Counted from the first letter of the stretch, positions 44,055 through 53,707 are shown. The stretch is DNA of 64,000 nucleotides from TMED78 sp036337035 (GCA_036337035.1 JAYZFC010000002.1:124001-188000); one strand, 5' to 3'. Translations and numbers: made by a program. Notes: generated from the sequence alone by a model not told the origin.

Positions 44055-44534
44055 TTATTTATCCCAATCTTCTACTGGTGTTTCTGGATCAGTCATAAAT
44101 CCCGCTTCCTTAATTGCAGATATTGCAACAAATTCATCTCTCTCTGAAGTATCGCCGCTCACTCCAACAGATCCGATGACATTCTTCTTATCATCTAAAA
44201 TGAGGACCCCGCCTGCAGCTGTTGCAAATTTTCCATCAGAAATACTCGATAAAGCTGTTGCAAAAACTGGTTTTGTGCTGAGCCCAATACCTATTCCTCT
44301 TGAAGAGCAGCCCATTCCTAAAGCACCATATGCCTTAGCAATTGAGATTTCAATCCTAATGATTCCAGCTCCATCTTCTCTTTGCGAAGAAACTTGATGC
44401 CCCCCAGAATCAAGAACAACAATAGCTAAAGGGCTAATGTTGTGTTTGCGAGCAATCTTAAAGCCCTCACTAACAATTTTGTTAGCTTTTTCTAGTGTTA
44501 ATAATACTTTTAACGGATTGTGATTATAAGCCAT
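44055..44534 (-). CDS. HbpS/GlcG-family heme-degrading-type domain protein
   Basis: A 159-residue single-domain protein of the GlcG/HbpS family. Hallmarks are LTLEKANKIVSEGFKIARKH, VVLDSGGHQVSSQREDGAG, and GGVLILDDKKNVIGSVGVSGDTSERDE. HbpS binds haem extracellularly in Streptomyces; GlcG is of unknown role next to glycolate genes. A GGAGG ribosome site precedes the ATG. It is divergent from the TctA-like gene, across a gap of about 56 bases. Confidence 0.9.
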   Translation of the reverse strand: MAYNHNPLKVLLTLEKANKIVSEGFKIARKHNISPLAIVVLDSGGHQVSSQREDGAGIIRIEISIAKAYGALGMGCSSRGIGIGLSTKPVFATALSSISDGKFATAAGGVLILDDKKNVIGSVGVSGDTSERDEFVAISAIKEAGFMTDPETPVEDWDK

Positions 44535-44590
44535 ACAAATACCTCCAAAGTAATGTTATTATCCACGGCCTGAGCAAATAAGGAAAGCTA

Positions 44591-46609
44591 ATGATTGAAG
44601 CATTTTTATCGGGCCTAGGGCTAATATTCCAGTTAGATGTAATTGGTTATTTTATTGTAGGCTGTTTAGTTGGTATTTGGCTTGGAGCGATACCTGGTCT
44701 TGGGGGAGCAATAGGCCTTGTTCTTCTTCTCCCATTTACATTCAGTATGGAACCAATTGCGGCTTTTGCTCTATTAATCTCTTCTTGGGCATCAACTTCA
44801 ACTAGTGGAGCAATTACCTCTATTCTTTTAGGTATACCTAGTACAGCTGCTTCACAAGCTACCGTCGTAGATGGCTATCCGTTAGCTAAAAAAGGGGAGT
44901 CAGCAAGGGCTTTAGGTGCTGCATTTACATCATCTGCCATTGGTGGTGTTTTTGGTGCAGCTGCACTCGGTTTTTCGCTGCCTTTGATACTTCCAATCAT
45001 TCTTGCTTTTGAATCACCTGAAACTTTTATGCTAGGTGTACTTGGTTTAACTATGGTTGGTTCTCTTGCAGGTAGCTCAATTTTAAAAGGCATAACAGCA
45101 GCTATGCTTGGTTTGCTACTTGCACTTATAGGTTTTCCTGAATCTCTAGCAATACCTCGTTATACATTTGGAACTTTATATTTACTAGACGAACTTCCTC
45201 TAATACCGGTTTTGCTAGGGTTGTTTGCAATACCTGAAATAATGGAATTAGCAATAAAAAATATCTCTATTACAAGAACTGGAGAAGCTTCTGATACTCG
45301 CACTGGATTAATGCAAGGAGTTAATGATGCACTGAAACGATGGTGGTTAATCATTCGTTGTAGCGTTATTGGTGCCTATATTGGCATGTTACCTGGATTG
45401 GGTGCTTCAATAGTTGGTTGGGTAACATATGGTCATGCCAAACAAAGCTCTAAAGATCAATCGGAATTTGGTAATGGAGACATTAGAGGTGTCCTTGCCC
45501 CTGAAGCTGCTAATAATGCATTAAGAGGTGGCGCACTTATTCCTACTCTTACCATGGGTATACCTGGAAGCGTTGGAACAGCGGTTTTAATGGGTGCCCT
45601 ACTAATGCTTGGTCTCAGACCAGGACCATCAATGCTAGATGAAAATCTAAACATGACTTTTAGTTTTGTTTGGATGATCGCAATTGCAAGTGTAATAGCG
45701 ACTTTAATCCTGCTAGGTTTGATTAGGTACGTTGTCAAATTAGCACTAATGCCAGGACACCTAATAGTCCCTGGTGTTGTGCTATTTATATTTATGGGTG
45801 CCTGGCTAGGAGGTGCTTCTCTTGGTGATTGGATAAGTTGCGCTCTATTTGGCGTAGTAGGATTTTTAATGAAGAAAGGTAACTGGCCTAGGCCTCCAGT
45901 TGTTTTAGCTCTTGTTCTAGGTGGAATACTTGAAGGATACTACCAAATTAGTGTTAGAGTTTATCAAGGAGTAGGATGGCTGAATCGACCGATTGTTATC
46001 GGTTTAATTATTATTACTATCATAACATTATTTTTTGCAGCTCGTGGATATAACAAAAAAGATAATCAATCAGAAAAAAATACTAAGACAAAAAATAAAA
46101 ATCCATTAGTTTCTCTTTTTATCTCTTTAGGACTAATGATTATCTTTGCGATAGCAGCAATTGCTTCCTTAGAATGGCCACCTCCAGTTAGGCAGATACC
46201 ACTATTAGTGTGTATTCCAGCAACAATACTTTCAGCAATTCTAGCTTTTTCTGATTTTAAAAAAGTTCTAGAAGAAAAAAATGAGATGGGTGACTGGAAA
46301 GTAGTTTTTAATAACTCTTATAAAAATGCTTGGATTGGCAAAGCCTTAGTTTTCTTTGGATATCTCGCTGGAATAATTATTACGACTATTTTAGTTGGAC
46401 AAAAAATTGCTCTTCCTCTTTTTATTGGCATTTATTTAATAAGATGGGGAAACTATAGTAAAAAATTAGCTATTAGTTATGCGGCAGCATGCTGGGGGAT
46501 TGTTGTTTTATTTTATGGTGAAATAATGGGTATTCTATTTTATCCATCTCTTCTAGGTGTATGGGTTCAAGATAATATTAGTGGTATACCTGATTGGTTA
46601 ATATTTTAA
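44591..46609 (+). CDS. Tripartite tricarboxylate transporter TctA-TctB fusion
   Basis: A 672-residue protein. The first 500 residues are the TctA permease: the duplicated GxxPGLGG/GLPGLGAS motif pairs (AIPGLGGAIGLVLLLPFTF and GMLPGLGASIVGW), GIPSTAASQATVVDGYPLA and GIPGSVGTAVLMGAL. About 150 further residues hold four more helices and look like a TctB small subunit fused to the end. With the convergent binding protein it makes a full sodium-driven uptake system for a carboxylate, identity unknown. AAGGAAAG is the ribosome site. Confidence 0.92.
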   Translation: MIEAFLSGLGLIFQLDVIGYFIVGCLVGIWLGAIPGLGGAIGLVLLLPFTFSMEPIAAFALLISSWASTSTSGAITSILLGIPSTAASQATVVDGYPLAKKGESARALGAAFTSSAIGGVFGAAALGFSLPLILPIILAFESPETFMLGVLGLTMVGSLAGSSILKGITAAMLGLLLALIGFPESLAIPRYTFGTLYLLDELPLIPVLLGLFAIPEIMELAIKNISITRTGEASDTRTGLMQGVNDALKRWWLIIRCSVIGAYIGMLPGLGASIVGWVTYGHAKQSSKDQSEFGNGDIRGVLAPEAANNALRGGALIPTLTMGIPGSVGTAVLMGALLMLGLRPGPSMLDENLNMTFSFVWMIAIASVIATLILLGLIRYVVKLALMPGHLIVPGVVLFIFMGAWLGGASLGDWISCALFGVVGFLMKKGNWPRPPVVLALVLGGILEGYYQISVRVYQGVGWLNRPIVIGLIIITIITLFFAARGYNKKDNQSEKNTKTKNKNPLVSLFISLGLMIIFAIAAIASLEWPPPVRQIPLLVCIPATILSAILAFSDFKKVLEEKNEMGDWKVVFNNSYKNAWIGKALVFFGYLAGIIITTILVGQKIALPLFIGIYLIRWGNYSKKLAISYAAACWGIVVLFYGEIMGILFYPSLLGVWVQDNISGIPDWLIF

Positions 46610-46630
46610 AAAATCCCTAAACCAATTTGA

Positions 46631-47725
46631 CTAAAATCCATTATTTTTTGAAATTTGCCTTTCGATATACTCTTTTACTTCAGGCTTTACTTCCGCTGTG
46701 GCAGAAAAAATATCTTCTTGTCTTTCATAATCAACTGCCTCAGGAGTATAACTTAGGATCCGAGTTGCCTCATCAATAAATGCGGGTGAAGACATCATAG
46801 GTCCAAGTACATTTCTAATTTCTTCAATAGCTTGCCTATTCATTCTAGGTGGTCCTAAAAAAACATGCTGCATAGTTTGATCAATCTCAAGCATAGTTTT
46901 AATTGCATCCCAATTTATTCCTGAAGGTTCAATTCCATTAATCTCAGTATATAGTTCATTAATTGTTGGAATATCTGGAACGAGTTGGCTTTTGACTAAA
47001 TTACCCTCATTATCAATTAAAGGAAGAGAAAATAGAGGGGCATTTAAATCCTGCTGCTCTAGAAGCGGAACTGCTTCATTCAAATATGCATGAGCTGCAT
47101 CAGTTGCCATGTTAACTTCACCACTCAACACAGCTGCTCTAATTCTTCCACTTCCAGGATAGCCTCCAACAAAATGGTAATTTACACCAAGCAAATCTAA
47201 ACCTAATGTACTAGCAATCATCCTGCCATGCTCAGCAGAAATACCACCAAAAACTAGATCCTCGGCTTTTAATACATCACTTGGCTGCTGAATACCTCCA
47301 TCAAGCATATCCTTTCTTGTATAAGTTACTAAAGGTGCTAACTGTACCCCTCCTAAAGGAGTAAATTGGCTATATTTGAAAGAATGTCCAGGAAATTCCA
47401 GAAGTTCTCCAAGAGAAGATCGTGGTCCGTAATAAAGAGTTGTTCCATCTCTTGGAGCTTTAAGTAAAACATAGATGTGTGCAGATATCATTGAAGCGCC
47501 TGGCATATTTCTTACTATTACAGTTGGATTTCCTGGCAAATTTAATTCCAAATGCTTAGCCATTAAGCGACCTACAGTAGTTCCACCAGCTGAAGCGTCT
47601 AAGCCCATAATTAAAGTTATTGTTTCACCTTCATAATATCCCTCAGCTGACGAATAATGAATCGGTAAAAGAAAACACACAATAAAGAAAATCTTTTTTA
47701 TAACATCCTTATTAATCTTAATCAT
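46631..47725 (-). CDS. TTT-family periplasmic substrate-binding protein (TctC/Bug-like)
   Basis: A 364-residue exported solute-binding protein. The signal peptide ends at about YSSAEG, followed by YYEGETITLIMGLDASAGGTT in place of the usual MVVPFPAGG start. RNMPGASMISAHIYVL and the SGEVNMATD segment are family features. It is convergent with the TctA-TctB gene rather than in its operon, which is unusual, but they are probably partners. Carboxylate or amino-acid-like solutes are typical for the family. Confidence 0.85.
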   Translation of the reverse strand: MIKINKDVIKKIFFIVCFLLPIHYSSAEGYYEGETITLIMGLDASAGGTTVGRLMAKHLELNLPGNPTVIVRNMPGASMISAHIYVLLKAPRDGTTLYYGPRSSLGELLEFPGHSFKYSQFTPLGGVQLAPLVTYTRKDMLDGGIQQPSDVLKAEDLVFGGISAEHGRMIASTLGLDLLGVNYHFVGGYPGSGRIRAAVLSGEVNMATDAAHAYLNEAVPLLEQQDLNAPLFSLPLIDNEGNLVKSQLVPDIPTINELYTEINGIEPSGINWDAIKTMLEIDQTMQHVFLGPPRMNRQAIEEIRNVLGPMMSSPAFIDEATRILSYTPEAVDYERQEDIFSATAEVKPEVKEYIERQISKNNGF

Positions 47726-47746
47726 TTTTTTAAATCTCCCTTAAAA

Positions 47747-48358
47747 TTATTTGGGCCTATCCATGCTAAATGAATTATCTACAACAGTATATTCTTTATA
47801 TCCAAGTCTTGCTAGCGGCTTGATCTTTACAGTATCAACAAAACCATCTTTAATTACTTCATCTTTAATATGAACTCCAACAACCTCTCCTAAAACTAAA
47901 ATATTTTTAGAATTATCTGGCGCTTTTGGTAACTCAATGCATTTCCATGTTTTACACTCTAAGTTTATTGGCGACTCTAAAACTCTTGGAGCTTTTACAA
48001 TCTCAGAATCTGTTCTAGTTAATTTAGAGTAATAAAACTCATCCTCTTCTCTTTTTAATGACTTAGAGCTCATATTCATAGCTTCTCTTGTATCCCAAGT
48101 AGCCATATTATAAACAAACTCTCCAGTTTCTTTGGCATTAAGGGCACTATCTTTTATATCTCCATCAAGATGAAAGCCACTGCAACTATACATCACAATT
48201 GGAGGAGAAATACTTACTAAATTAAAATGACTAAATGGAGCAAGATTGATAAGTCCCGATCTACTCAGTGTTGATATCCATCCAATTGGTCGCGGTACAA
48301 CACACGCCTGTAGAGGGTTTCTTGTAAGCCCATGTCCATCTTGTGGTTTATAAAACAT
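47747..48358 (-). CDS. Flavin reductase / flavoredoxin-like FMN-binding protein
   Basis: A 203-residue protein of the flavin-reductase-like split-barrel family. The pattern ACVVPRPIGWISTLSRSG followed by NLAPFSHFNLVSISPPIVMYS is highly characteristic of the FMN site, and ETGEFVYNMATWD follows. These proteins supply reduced flavin to monooxygenases or have their own esterase-like roles. It ends the leftward NRAMP/flavin reductase gene set, with 15 bases between. Confidence 0.92.
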   Translation of the reverse strand: MFYKPQDGHGLTRNPLQACVVPRPIGWISTLSRSGLINLAPFSHFNLVSISPPIVMYSCSGFHLDGDIKDSALNAKETGEFVYNMATWDTREAMNMSSKSLKREEDEFYYSKLTRTDSEIVKAPRVLESPINLECKTWKCIELPKAPDNSKNILVLGEVVGVHIKDEVIKDGFVDTVKIKPLARLGYKEYTVVDNSFSMDRPK

Positions 48359-48373
48359 TTCTAAAAAAATACC

Positions 48374-49621
48374 TCAAATAAACCTTTGTAATGCAACAAA
48401 TGAGAAAAAAACTAATGTACCAAATAATAATAAAGTCGTAATTGCTTTATTTTTATTTTTTTTACCAACCCAATCAGATCTGCCATTCATAACAAGTAAA
48501 GCAAAAGCTAAAAATGGGAAAAATAAAGCTCCAGTTATAGTATAAATCTTTTGAATCTCTTGATAAGTAAAGAATAAACCAATCATAGGTACAAATGTTA
48601 TGGCATATAAAAAATATATATATAATTTTGATGAAGAATCTACATCCTGATTATAGTTTTTTTTCTTATTTAAAGATGCAAGATTATAAGAGTTAGCAAA
48701 TAGATATGGTACTGACTGCCAAACACCTAAAAGGCTACTAAATACTGTTCCAGTAGCACCAATTAGGAAAATCCAGCTCCCAACTTCACCAATAGAATCT
48801 TTTAATGTTTCTGATAAATTGATTAATAAAGATGCCCCACTCCCACTAATTGTAACTGTGCTGCCAACAATAACCATACATATACCAAATAAAGCAGTCA
48901 TAGCCCATCCAACTCCTAAATCAACTCTACACATCGATAAATTATTTAGTTCAACTTTATCTTCCTCTCTTAACCAGTAACCATAAGATAAAACAGAAAG
49001 CGTGCCTCCGACACCACCAATCAAAGCAATCGTCCATGTTAAACTTTCACCTTTTAAACTAGTTATATTTGGTACAAAAAGTCCTTTAAGTATCTCACCA
49101 GTGCCAGGCCAAATTAAAATTGCAGTTATTACTATAGTAATAAACATAACAGAAACAAAAAAACGCATTAGTTTCTCAAATAATAAATAACCTCCTTTAA
49201 TCACCAATAAAAGGCCAACTAAACTACTTAAGATTGCAAAAAAATTTTTTCCTGTTTCAGGGTTTTCAAAGATTGGAAAAATTGCATAAAGCGCAATACC
49301 GCAAGAACTCATCATTGCCAAACCAACAAAAAAAGACCAGAGCAAAAGATAAGGAATAAACAGCCAAATTATATAAGGGCCAAAATGATGTCTAACTCCT
49401 TCAAGAAACGTCTCTCCTGTAGCTAACTGCCACCTAGCTAAACCCTCTGTAATGATAAATTTCATCAAAGATCCAAGGATAACTGCCCAAAGAATTGATG
49501 TACCAACAAGACTGCCAACAATAGAGCCCGTTGCCATATCTGCTCCTCCAACACCTGTTGCTGCCAATAACAAGCCTGGACCTATCATTAAAATAGGAAA
49601 TCTTTTAATCTTCTGACTCAA
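48374..49621 (-). CDS. NRAMP-family divalent metal transporter
   Basis: A 415-residue polytopic protein of the NRAMP (Mn/Fe) family or its close divergent relatives. The first helix GPGLLLAATGVGGADMATGS has glycines and an Asp in the position of the DPGN metal motif, but DPGN is replaced by GGADM. The GARWQLATGETFLEG segment follows. The altered motif suggests a non-Mn substrate, as in NRAMP-related Mg or other transporters. The start is TTG at 49621 without a good ribosome site, so it could be slightly mis-set. Confidence 0.85.
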   Translation of the reverse strand: MSQKIKRFPILMIGPGLLLAATGVGGADMATGSIVGSLVGTSILWAVILGSLMKFIITEGLARWQLATGETFLEGVRHHFGPYIIWLFIPYLLLWSFFVGLAMMSSCGIALYAIFPIFENPETGKNFFAILSSLVGLLLVIKGGYLLFEKLMRFFVSVMFITIVITAILIWPGTGEILKGLFVPNITSLKGESLTWTIALIGGVGGTLSVLSYGYWLREEDKVELNNLSMCRVDLGVGWAMTALFGICMVIVGSTVTISGSGASLLINLSETLKDSIGEVGSWIFLIGATGTVFSSLLGVWQSVPYLFANSYNLASLNKKKNYNQDVDSSSKLYIYFLYAITFVPMIGLFFTYQEIQKIYTITGALFFPFLAFALLVMNGRSDWVGKKNKNKAITTLLLFGTLVFFSFVALQRFI

Positions 49622-49648
49622 ATAAATTATATTAAATAAATTAATAAA

Positions 49649-50575
49649 CTAAAGGCCATCGCTCACTTCAGCATCTTCAGGGCTTAACTCTAAACCTGAT
49701 GCTTTAGCCTGCTCTTCTAGTAAAACTAAGAAATCAGTATGGTCATGGCCTGCATCAATAGTTCTCTGAACCATTTCTCGAGTAGTAGCAGTTACCGGCA
49801 AATCTACTCCAAGGCTTTCTCCAGCTTTTAAGCCTAAGTCTAAATCTTTTCTTAAAAGCGCTGGAGTAAATGTTGGTGTCATATCTAGAGTAACAAATGC
49901 TGGTGTCTTGTATTGAGAAAACATTGATCCCATAACACTATTATTTATAAAATCCATTGTGGCATGACGAGGAACTCCGCCTTTCTCAGCAAGAACTGTA
50001 ATTTCAGCCAAACATTGAGAATAGACACCTAACAAGAGGTTATGACAAATCTTAACCATTCTTGCTAGTTCTCCTTCTCCAACATAGGTAACACCTCTTC
50101 CAATTTTATCAAGGTAAGGCTCAGCCATATCAAAAGATTCTTTAGGTCCAGATGCAACAATAGTTAACTTACCAGCTTTAACAACCTTACCGTTTCCGCT
50201 AACAGGTGCAGCTAACATATCTACTCCTAATTCACTTAACTTTGTTCTTACATCAGCAGATGCTTCTTCTGACACACTAGAACAATCTACAAGCATTTTT
50301 GGCAATGAATCATTCGTAAATAAACCATTATCTCCAAAAGTCACTGATAACAAATCATCTGAGGTTGAAACCATTGTAAAAACAATATCTCTATCGCTTA
50401 ACTCTCCTGGAACATCAACAAGTTTTGCCCCTATCTTTTCTAATGGTTCCGCTTTGCTCTTTGTGCGATTATAGATAGAAACATCACAACCAGCCTCTAT
50501 TAGTCTCTTCGCCATAGGAAAACCCATACGACCTACGCCTATCCAGCCAATTGTATAACCTTTTAAATCTGACAT
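49649..50575 (-). CDS. 3-hydroxyisobutyrate dehydrogenase-family oxidoreductase
   Basis: A 308-residue NAD(P)-dependent beta-hydroxyacid dehydrogenase. The dinucleotide loop GWIGVGRMGFPMAKRL, the substrate DCSSVSEEASADV with AAPVSGNGKVVKAGKLTI, and the catalytic lysine in MVKICHNLLL are visible. Such enzymes oxidise hydroxyisobutyrate, tartronate semialdehyde or related acids. It follows the semialdehyde dehydrogenase gene, so the two probably work on linked hydroxy-acid/semialdehyde steps. Confidence 0.9.
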   Translation of the reverse strand: MSDLKGYTIGWIGVGRMGFPMAKRLIEAGCDVSIYNRTKSKAEPLEKIGAKLVDVPGELSDRDIVFTMVSTSDDLLSVTFGDNGLFTNDSLPKMLVDCSSVSEEASADVRTKLSELGVDMLAAPVSGNGKVVKAGKLTIVASGPKESFDMAEPYLDKIGRGVTYVGEGELARMVKICHNLLLGVYSQCLAEITVLAEKGGVPRHATMDFINNSVMGSMFSQYKTPAFVTLDMTPTFTPALLRKDLDLGLKAGESLGVDLPVTATTREMVQRTIDAGHDHTDFLVLLEEQAKASGLELSPEDAEVSDGL

Positions 50576-50602
50576 ATTTACACCTCTATTTTTTTATTAT
50601 AA

Positions 50603-52030
50603 TTACCATTCAACCGCAATATATTTTTTTTCCATATATTCCATCATTCCATCATGTGAACCTTCTCTTCCCAAACCACTTTGCTTGGTTCCACCAAAAG
50701 GAGCTGCTGGATCAGATACTAGGCCTCTATTCAAACCAATCATACCTGCATCTAAACGCTCTGAAATAGCTAAGCCTCGACCGCTATCTTTTGTATAAAG
50801 ATAAGATACTAAACCATATTCAGTATTATTAGCCAAGTCCACTACTTCATCATCTTCTGTAAAACTAACTATCGGAGCAACCGGCCCAAACACTTCTTCT
50901 TTAAGTATCTTTGCATCGGTAGAAACATTTGCGAGAACTGTTGGAGGATAATAGTAGCCCAATTGATCAAGAGGGGCTCCACCTGCTAAAACTTCAGCAC
51001 CCTTATTCTTAGCATCCTGAACTAATACATCAATATCTTTAATTGCCCACTCATTAACCATAGGGCCTAGCTCAACGCCTGGTTCTAGACCTGGCCCTAC
51101 TTTCATTGCTGACATAGCTGAAGAAAACTTTTCGGAAAATTCTTGGTGCACTTTATCATGCACATAAAACCTATTAGCAGCAGTACAGGCTTCTCCGCCA
51201 TTTCTCATTTTAGCAATCATAGCTCCAGAAACTGCATCATCAATATCTGCATCATCAAAAACAAGGAAAGGTGCATTACCACCTAATTCCATAGAACAAT
51301 TCACTACACAATCAGAAGCCTCTTTAAGTAAATTTCTACCGACTTCTGTAGAGCCAGTAAATGAAAGTTTCCTGACAAGCGGGTTATGAAGCATAGCACT
51401 AACAATTTCTCCTGATCTTCTTGAGGGAATAACATTCATAACTCCATCTGGTATGCCTGCTTCAGCTAGAATTTCTGCAACTAGTAATGCAGTTAATGGC
51501 GTATCAGAGGCCGGCTTTAAAATTACAGGACAACCGGCAGCTATAGCTGGTGCTATTTTTCTTGTTGCCATTGCAGCAGGGTAGTTCCAAGGTGTAACTA
51601 AAATACTTACTCCAATTGGCTGTTGAAGAACAACAATCTTATTGCCCCCAGCTGGAGAAGTGAGTATCTCCCCATAGTTCCTAACAGCTTCTTCTGAATA
51701 CCATCTAAAAAACTCTATTGCGTAATTCGTTTCACCTATAGCATCTGGAAGAGCCTTGCCATTCTCTCTTACAATATATTCAGCTATATCATCTCTTCTA
51801 GAAGAAAGTAGCTCCCACGCTTTTCTTAAAACTTCAGCACGATCTCTCGGAGAGCGCTTAGCCCATTCTTTACCTGCTGTATCTGCAATCTTTATGGCTC
51901 TATTGGCATCATCTATAGTTGCGCTCGAAACTTCAGCAATTGGCTTTTCGGTAGATGGATCAATAATCGGAAAAGTAGCATCATCTGAAGCCTTACACCA
52001 TTGACCGCCGATAAATAATTCTGTTTTCAT
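50603..52030 (-). CDS. NAD(P)-dependent succinate-semialdehyde-type aldehyde dehydrogenase
   Basis: A 475-residue aldehyde dehydrogenase resembling GabD. Family features are FIGGQWCKASDD at the start, TPWNYPAAMATRKIAPA, the LKPASDTPLTA segment, ELGGNAPFLVFDDAD, and the catalytic Cys in NGGEACTAANRFYVH. The end PFGGTKQSGLGREGSHDGMMEY is typical of GabD-type enzymes. It is co-oriented with a 3-hydroxyisobutyrate-type dehydrogenase and an M24 enzyme; together they may degrade a nitrogen- or carboxy-containing compound. Confidence 0.92.
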   Translation of the reverse strand: MKTELFIGGQWCKASDDATFPIIDPSTEKPIAEVSSATIDDANRAIKIADTAGKEWAKRSPRDRAEVLRKAWELLSSRRDDIAEYIVRENGKALPDAIGETNYAIEFFRWYSEEAVRNYGEILTSPAGGNKIVVLQQPIGVSILVTPWNYPAAMATRKIAPAIAAGCPVILKPASDTPLTALLVAEILAEAGIPDGVMNVIPSRRSGEIVSAMLHNPLVRKLSFTGSTEVGRNLLKEASDCVVNCSMELGGNAPFLVFDDADIDDAVSGAMIAKMRNGGEACTAANRFYVHDKVHQEFSEKFSSAMSAMKVGPGLEPGVELGPMVNEWAIKDIDVLVQDAKNKGAEVLAGGAPLDQLGYYYPPTVLANVSTDAKILKEEVFGPVAPIVSFTEDDEVVDLANNTEYGLVSYLYTKDSGRGLAISERLDAGMIGLNRGLVSDPAAPFGGTKQSGLGREGSHDGMMEYMEKKYIAVEW

Positions 52031-52050
52031 TAAATTCAGTCCTAATTAAA

Positions 52051-53319
52051 TTAATATTTATTTGCAATAAAAAGATCCTTGGCTGGAAATAATGTAATTA
52101 TCTCACAACCAGAAGGTGTAACTACAACCTCCTCTTCAATTCTTGCAGCCCCATTCCCATCTACCGCTGGACAATATGTCTCTAGTGCAAATACCATCCC
52201 AATTTCTAGTTCAAATGGATTATCTAATGACACAAGTCTACTGATGATAGGTCTTTCATGAAGGGCTAAGCCTAATCCATGACCAAACTGCAACCCAAAA
52301 GCTTCCATTTCATTAGCAAAACCAAAATCCTCCGCCTTGGGCCACTTCTTGGCAATCTTATCTGTAGTCATTCCAGGCTTAATAAGCTCAATAGCTGCAT
52401 CTATCCATTCTCTTGCCTGACGGTAAGCATCCTCTTGAGCAGGGGTTGATGAGCCAACATTAAGAGTACGATAATAACAAGTTCTATACCCCATGTATGA
52501 CTGGATAACATCAAAAAAAGCTTGGTCCCCTGGTCTGTACATTCGATCAGTAAAATTATGTGGATGAGGACTACATCTTTCCCCAGAAACTGCATTAATT
52601 GCTTCTACATCATCAGAACCAGCTTCGTAAAGCTGCTTATTTGCAATTGCTACTATCTCATTTTCTCTTATACCTGGTTTAAGCACTTCCGCTATGAGCT
52701 GGTATGTACCATCAACCATTGAGGCTGCAGAATTTAATAATTCAATTTCATCAATATTTTTTATTTGACGAGCATTAAGCATTACTTGCTGTGCATCTCT
52801 AACTTCTATCCCTTCAGATTGAAGCGCAAACATCATAGGAGGTTCACAAACATCTACTCCTAATGGCATATCAGCCACTCCCTCTTGTTTTAATAATGAA
52901 GCTATCTCTTTTGCAGCACCTTTAAATAAGCCTGCCTCCTCGGCAACAGAACCTCTCAGTCCAAGCATGCCTGCTCTACATCTATCATTTTCAAGCCATG
53001 GAGCATAAATCCTATGATGGGCTGCCGCAGAACCAAAATCCCATAGATAAGGCTCACAGTCACCAGTCATAAGAGTATATCTACAAATTTTATCTCTAGC
53101 CCACTCTCCTATAACACTACTAGTGATATATCTAATATTATTATTATCAAAGCATAGGACTGCACCTAAACCCGAATTCTTTAAAGCCTGTCGAGTTCTT
53201 GCTACACGATACTTCCTTAAGCGTTGAAAATTAACTCTCTGTTCAAAATCTACATTCATCCTTCCAGATGAAGCGATAGGTCTATCCCAATTCCAATTAG
53301 TATTCAAATCATCTTTCAT
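52051..53319 (-). CDS. M24 (creatinase/aminopeptidase P-fold) hydrolase with reduced metal site
   Basis: A 422-residue protein with an N-terminal creatinase-type domain and a C-terminal pita-bread fold. His, Glu and Glu ligands are visible in FGHGLGLALHERP, FALETYCP and RIEEEVVV. The two aspartate ligands of metal-binding relatives are partly missing: AFFDVIQSY keeps the first Asp, but the DxD/second Asp positions read as Ile and Cys in the YRTCYYRT region. It resembles DddP and creatinase relatives and may act with one or no metal. Its operon neighbours are SSADH- and hydroxyisobutyrate-type dehydrogenases. Confidence 0.85.
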   Translation of the reverse strand: MKDDLNTNWNWDRPIASSGRMNVDFEQRVNFQRLRKYRVARTRQALKNSGLGAVLCFDNNNIRYITSSVIGEWARDKICRYTLMTGDCEPYLWDFGSAAAHHRIYAPWLENDRCRAGMLGLRGSVAEEAGLFKGAAKEIASLLKQEGVADMPLGVDVCEPPMMFALQSEGIEVRDAQQVMLNARQIKNIDEIELLNSAASMVDGTYQLIAEVLKPGIRENEIVAIANKQLYEAGSDDVEAINAVSGERCSPHPHNFTDRMYRPGDQAFFDVIQSYMGYRTCYYRTLNVGSSTPAQEDAYRQAREWIDAAIELIKPGMTTDKIAKKWPKAEDFGFANEMEAFGLQFGHGLGLALHERPIISRLVSLDNPFELEIGMVFALETYCPAVDGNGAARIEEEVVVTPSGCEIITLFPAKDLFIANKY

Positions 53320-53342
53320 TAATATCTAATCCTTTATTTTAA

Positions 53343-53597
53343 CTAGTGATTATGCCCATGATGTCCACCTGACTTAGCGCACTTACAAGCAGTTGCAGCT
53401 GGTAAAGATTTATTAATAACTGTACTCCGCCTAATTACATTCCGCCTAATACCCTGCCCTCCAGTAATAATTTTTTTTATCGGCTTGCCATTCTCAGGGT
53501 GCGTAAGCAAAGGGGCTTCTGACATTCTTTGAAAAATTTCAAAGCGCTCAGGAGTTTCGCTAGCTTTTGTTAAAGTCTCATAAATATAAGTTGGCAT
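53343..53597 (-). CDS. FmdB-family small protein without zinc cysteines
   Basis: An 84-residue protein whose start MPTYIYE, and the pattern FEIFQRMSEAPLLTHPENGKPIKKIITGG, match the FmdB putative regulatory (zinc-ribbon) family. The CxxC pairs that bind zinc are replaced, except a C-terminal CKC; the tail is His-rich (GGHHGHNH). The ATG at 53597 has a GGAG site about seven bases upstream, so the ATG at 53609 is not used. Same strand as the M24 gene, 23 bases upstream. Confidence 0.75.
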   Translation of the reverse strand: MPTYIYETLTKASETPERFEIFQRMSEAPLLTHPENGKPIKKIITGGQGIRRNVIRRSTVINKSLPAATACKCAKSGGHHGHNH

Positions 53598-53707
53598 TAA
53601 AAGCTCCACAGTCCTAAATCAGATAATTATTAGTTTATTTTAACTTACCTAGCGAAATGCTGATAGGGTTATTAATAACATTCTTACATTAGATTTAATT
53701 AATATCC

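Noticed and set aside
52051..53319. DMSP lyase DddP
   Set aside because: Overall fold is similar, but two metal-binding aspartates of DddP are missing, so activity should not be claimed.
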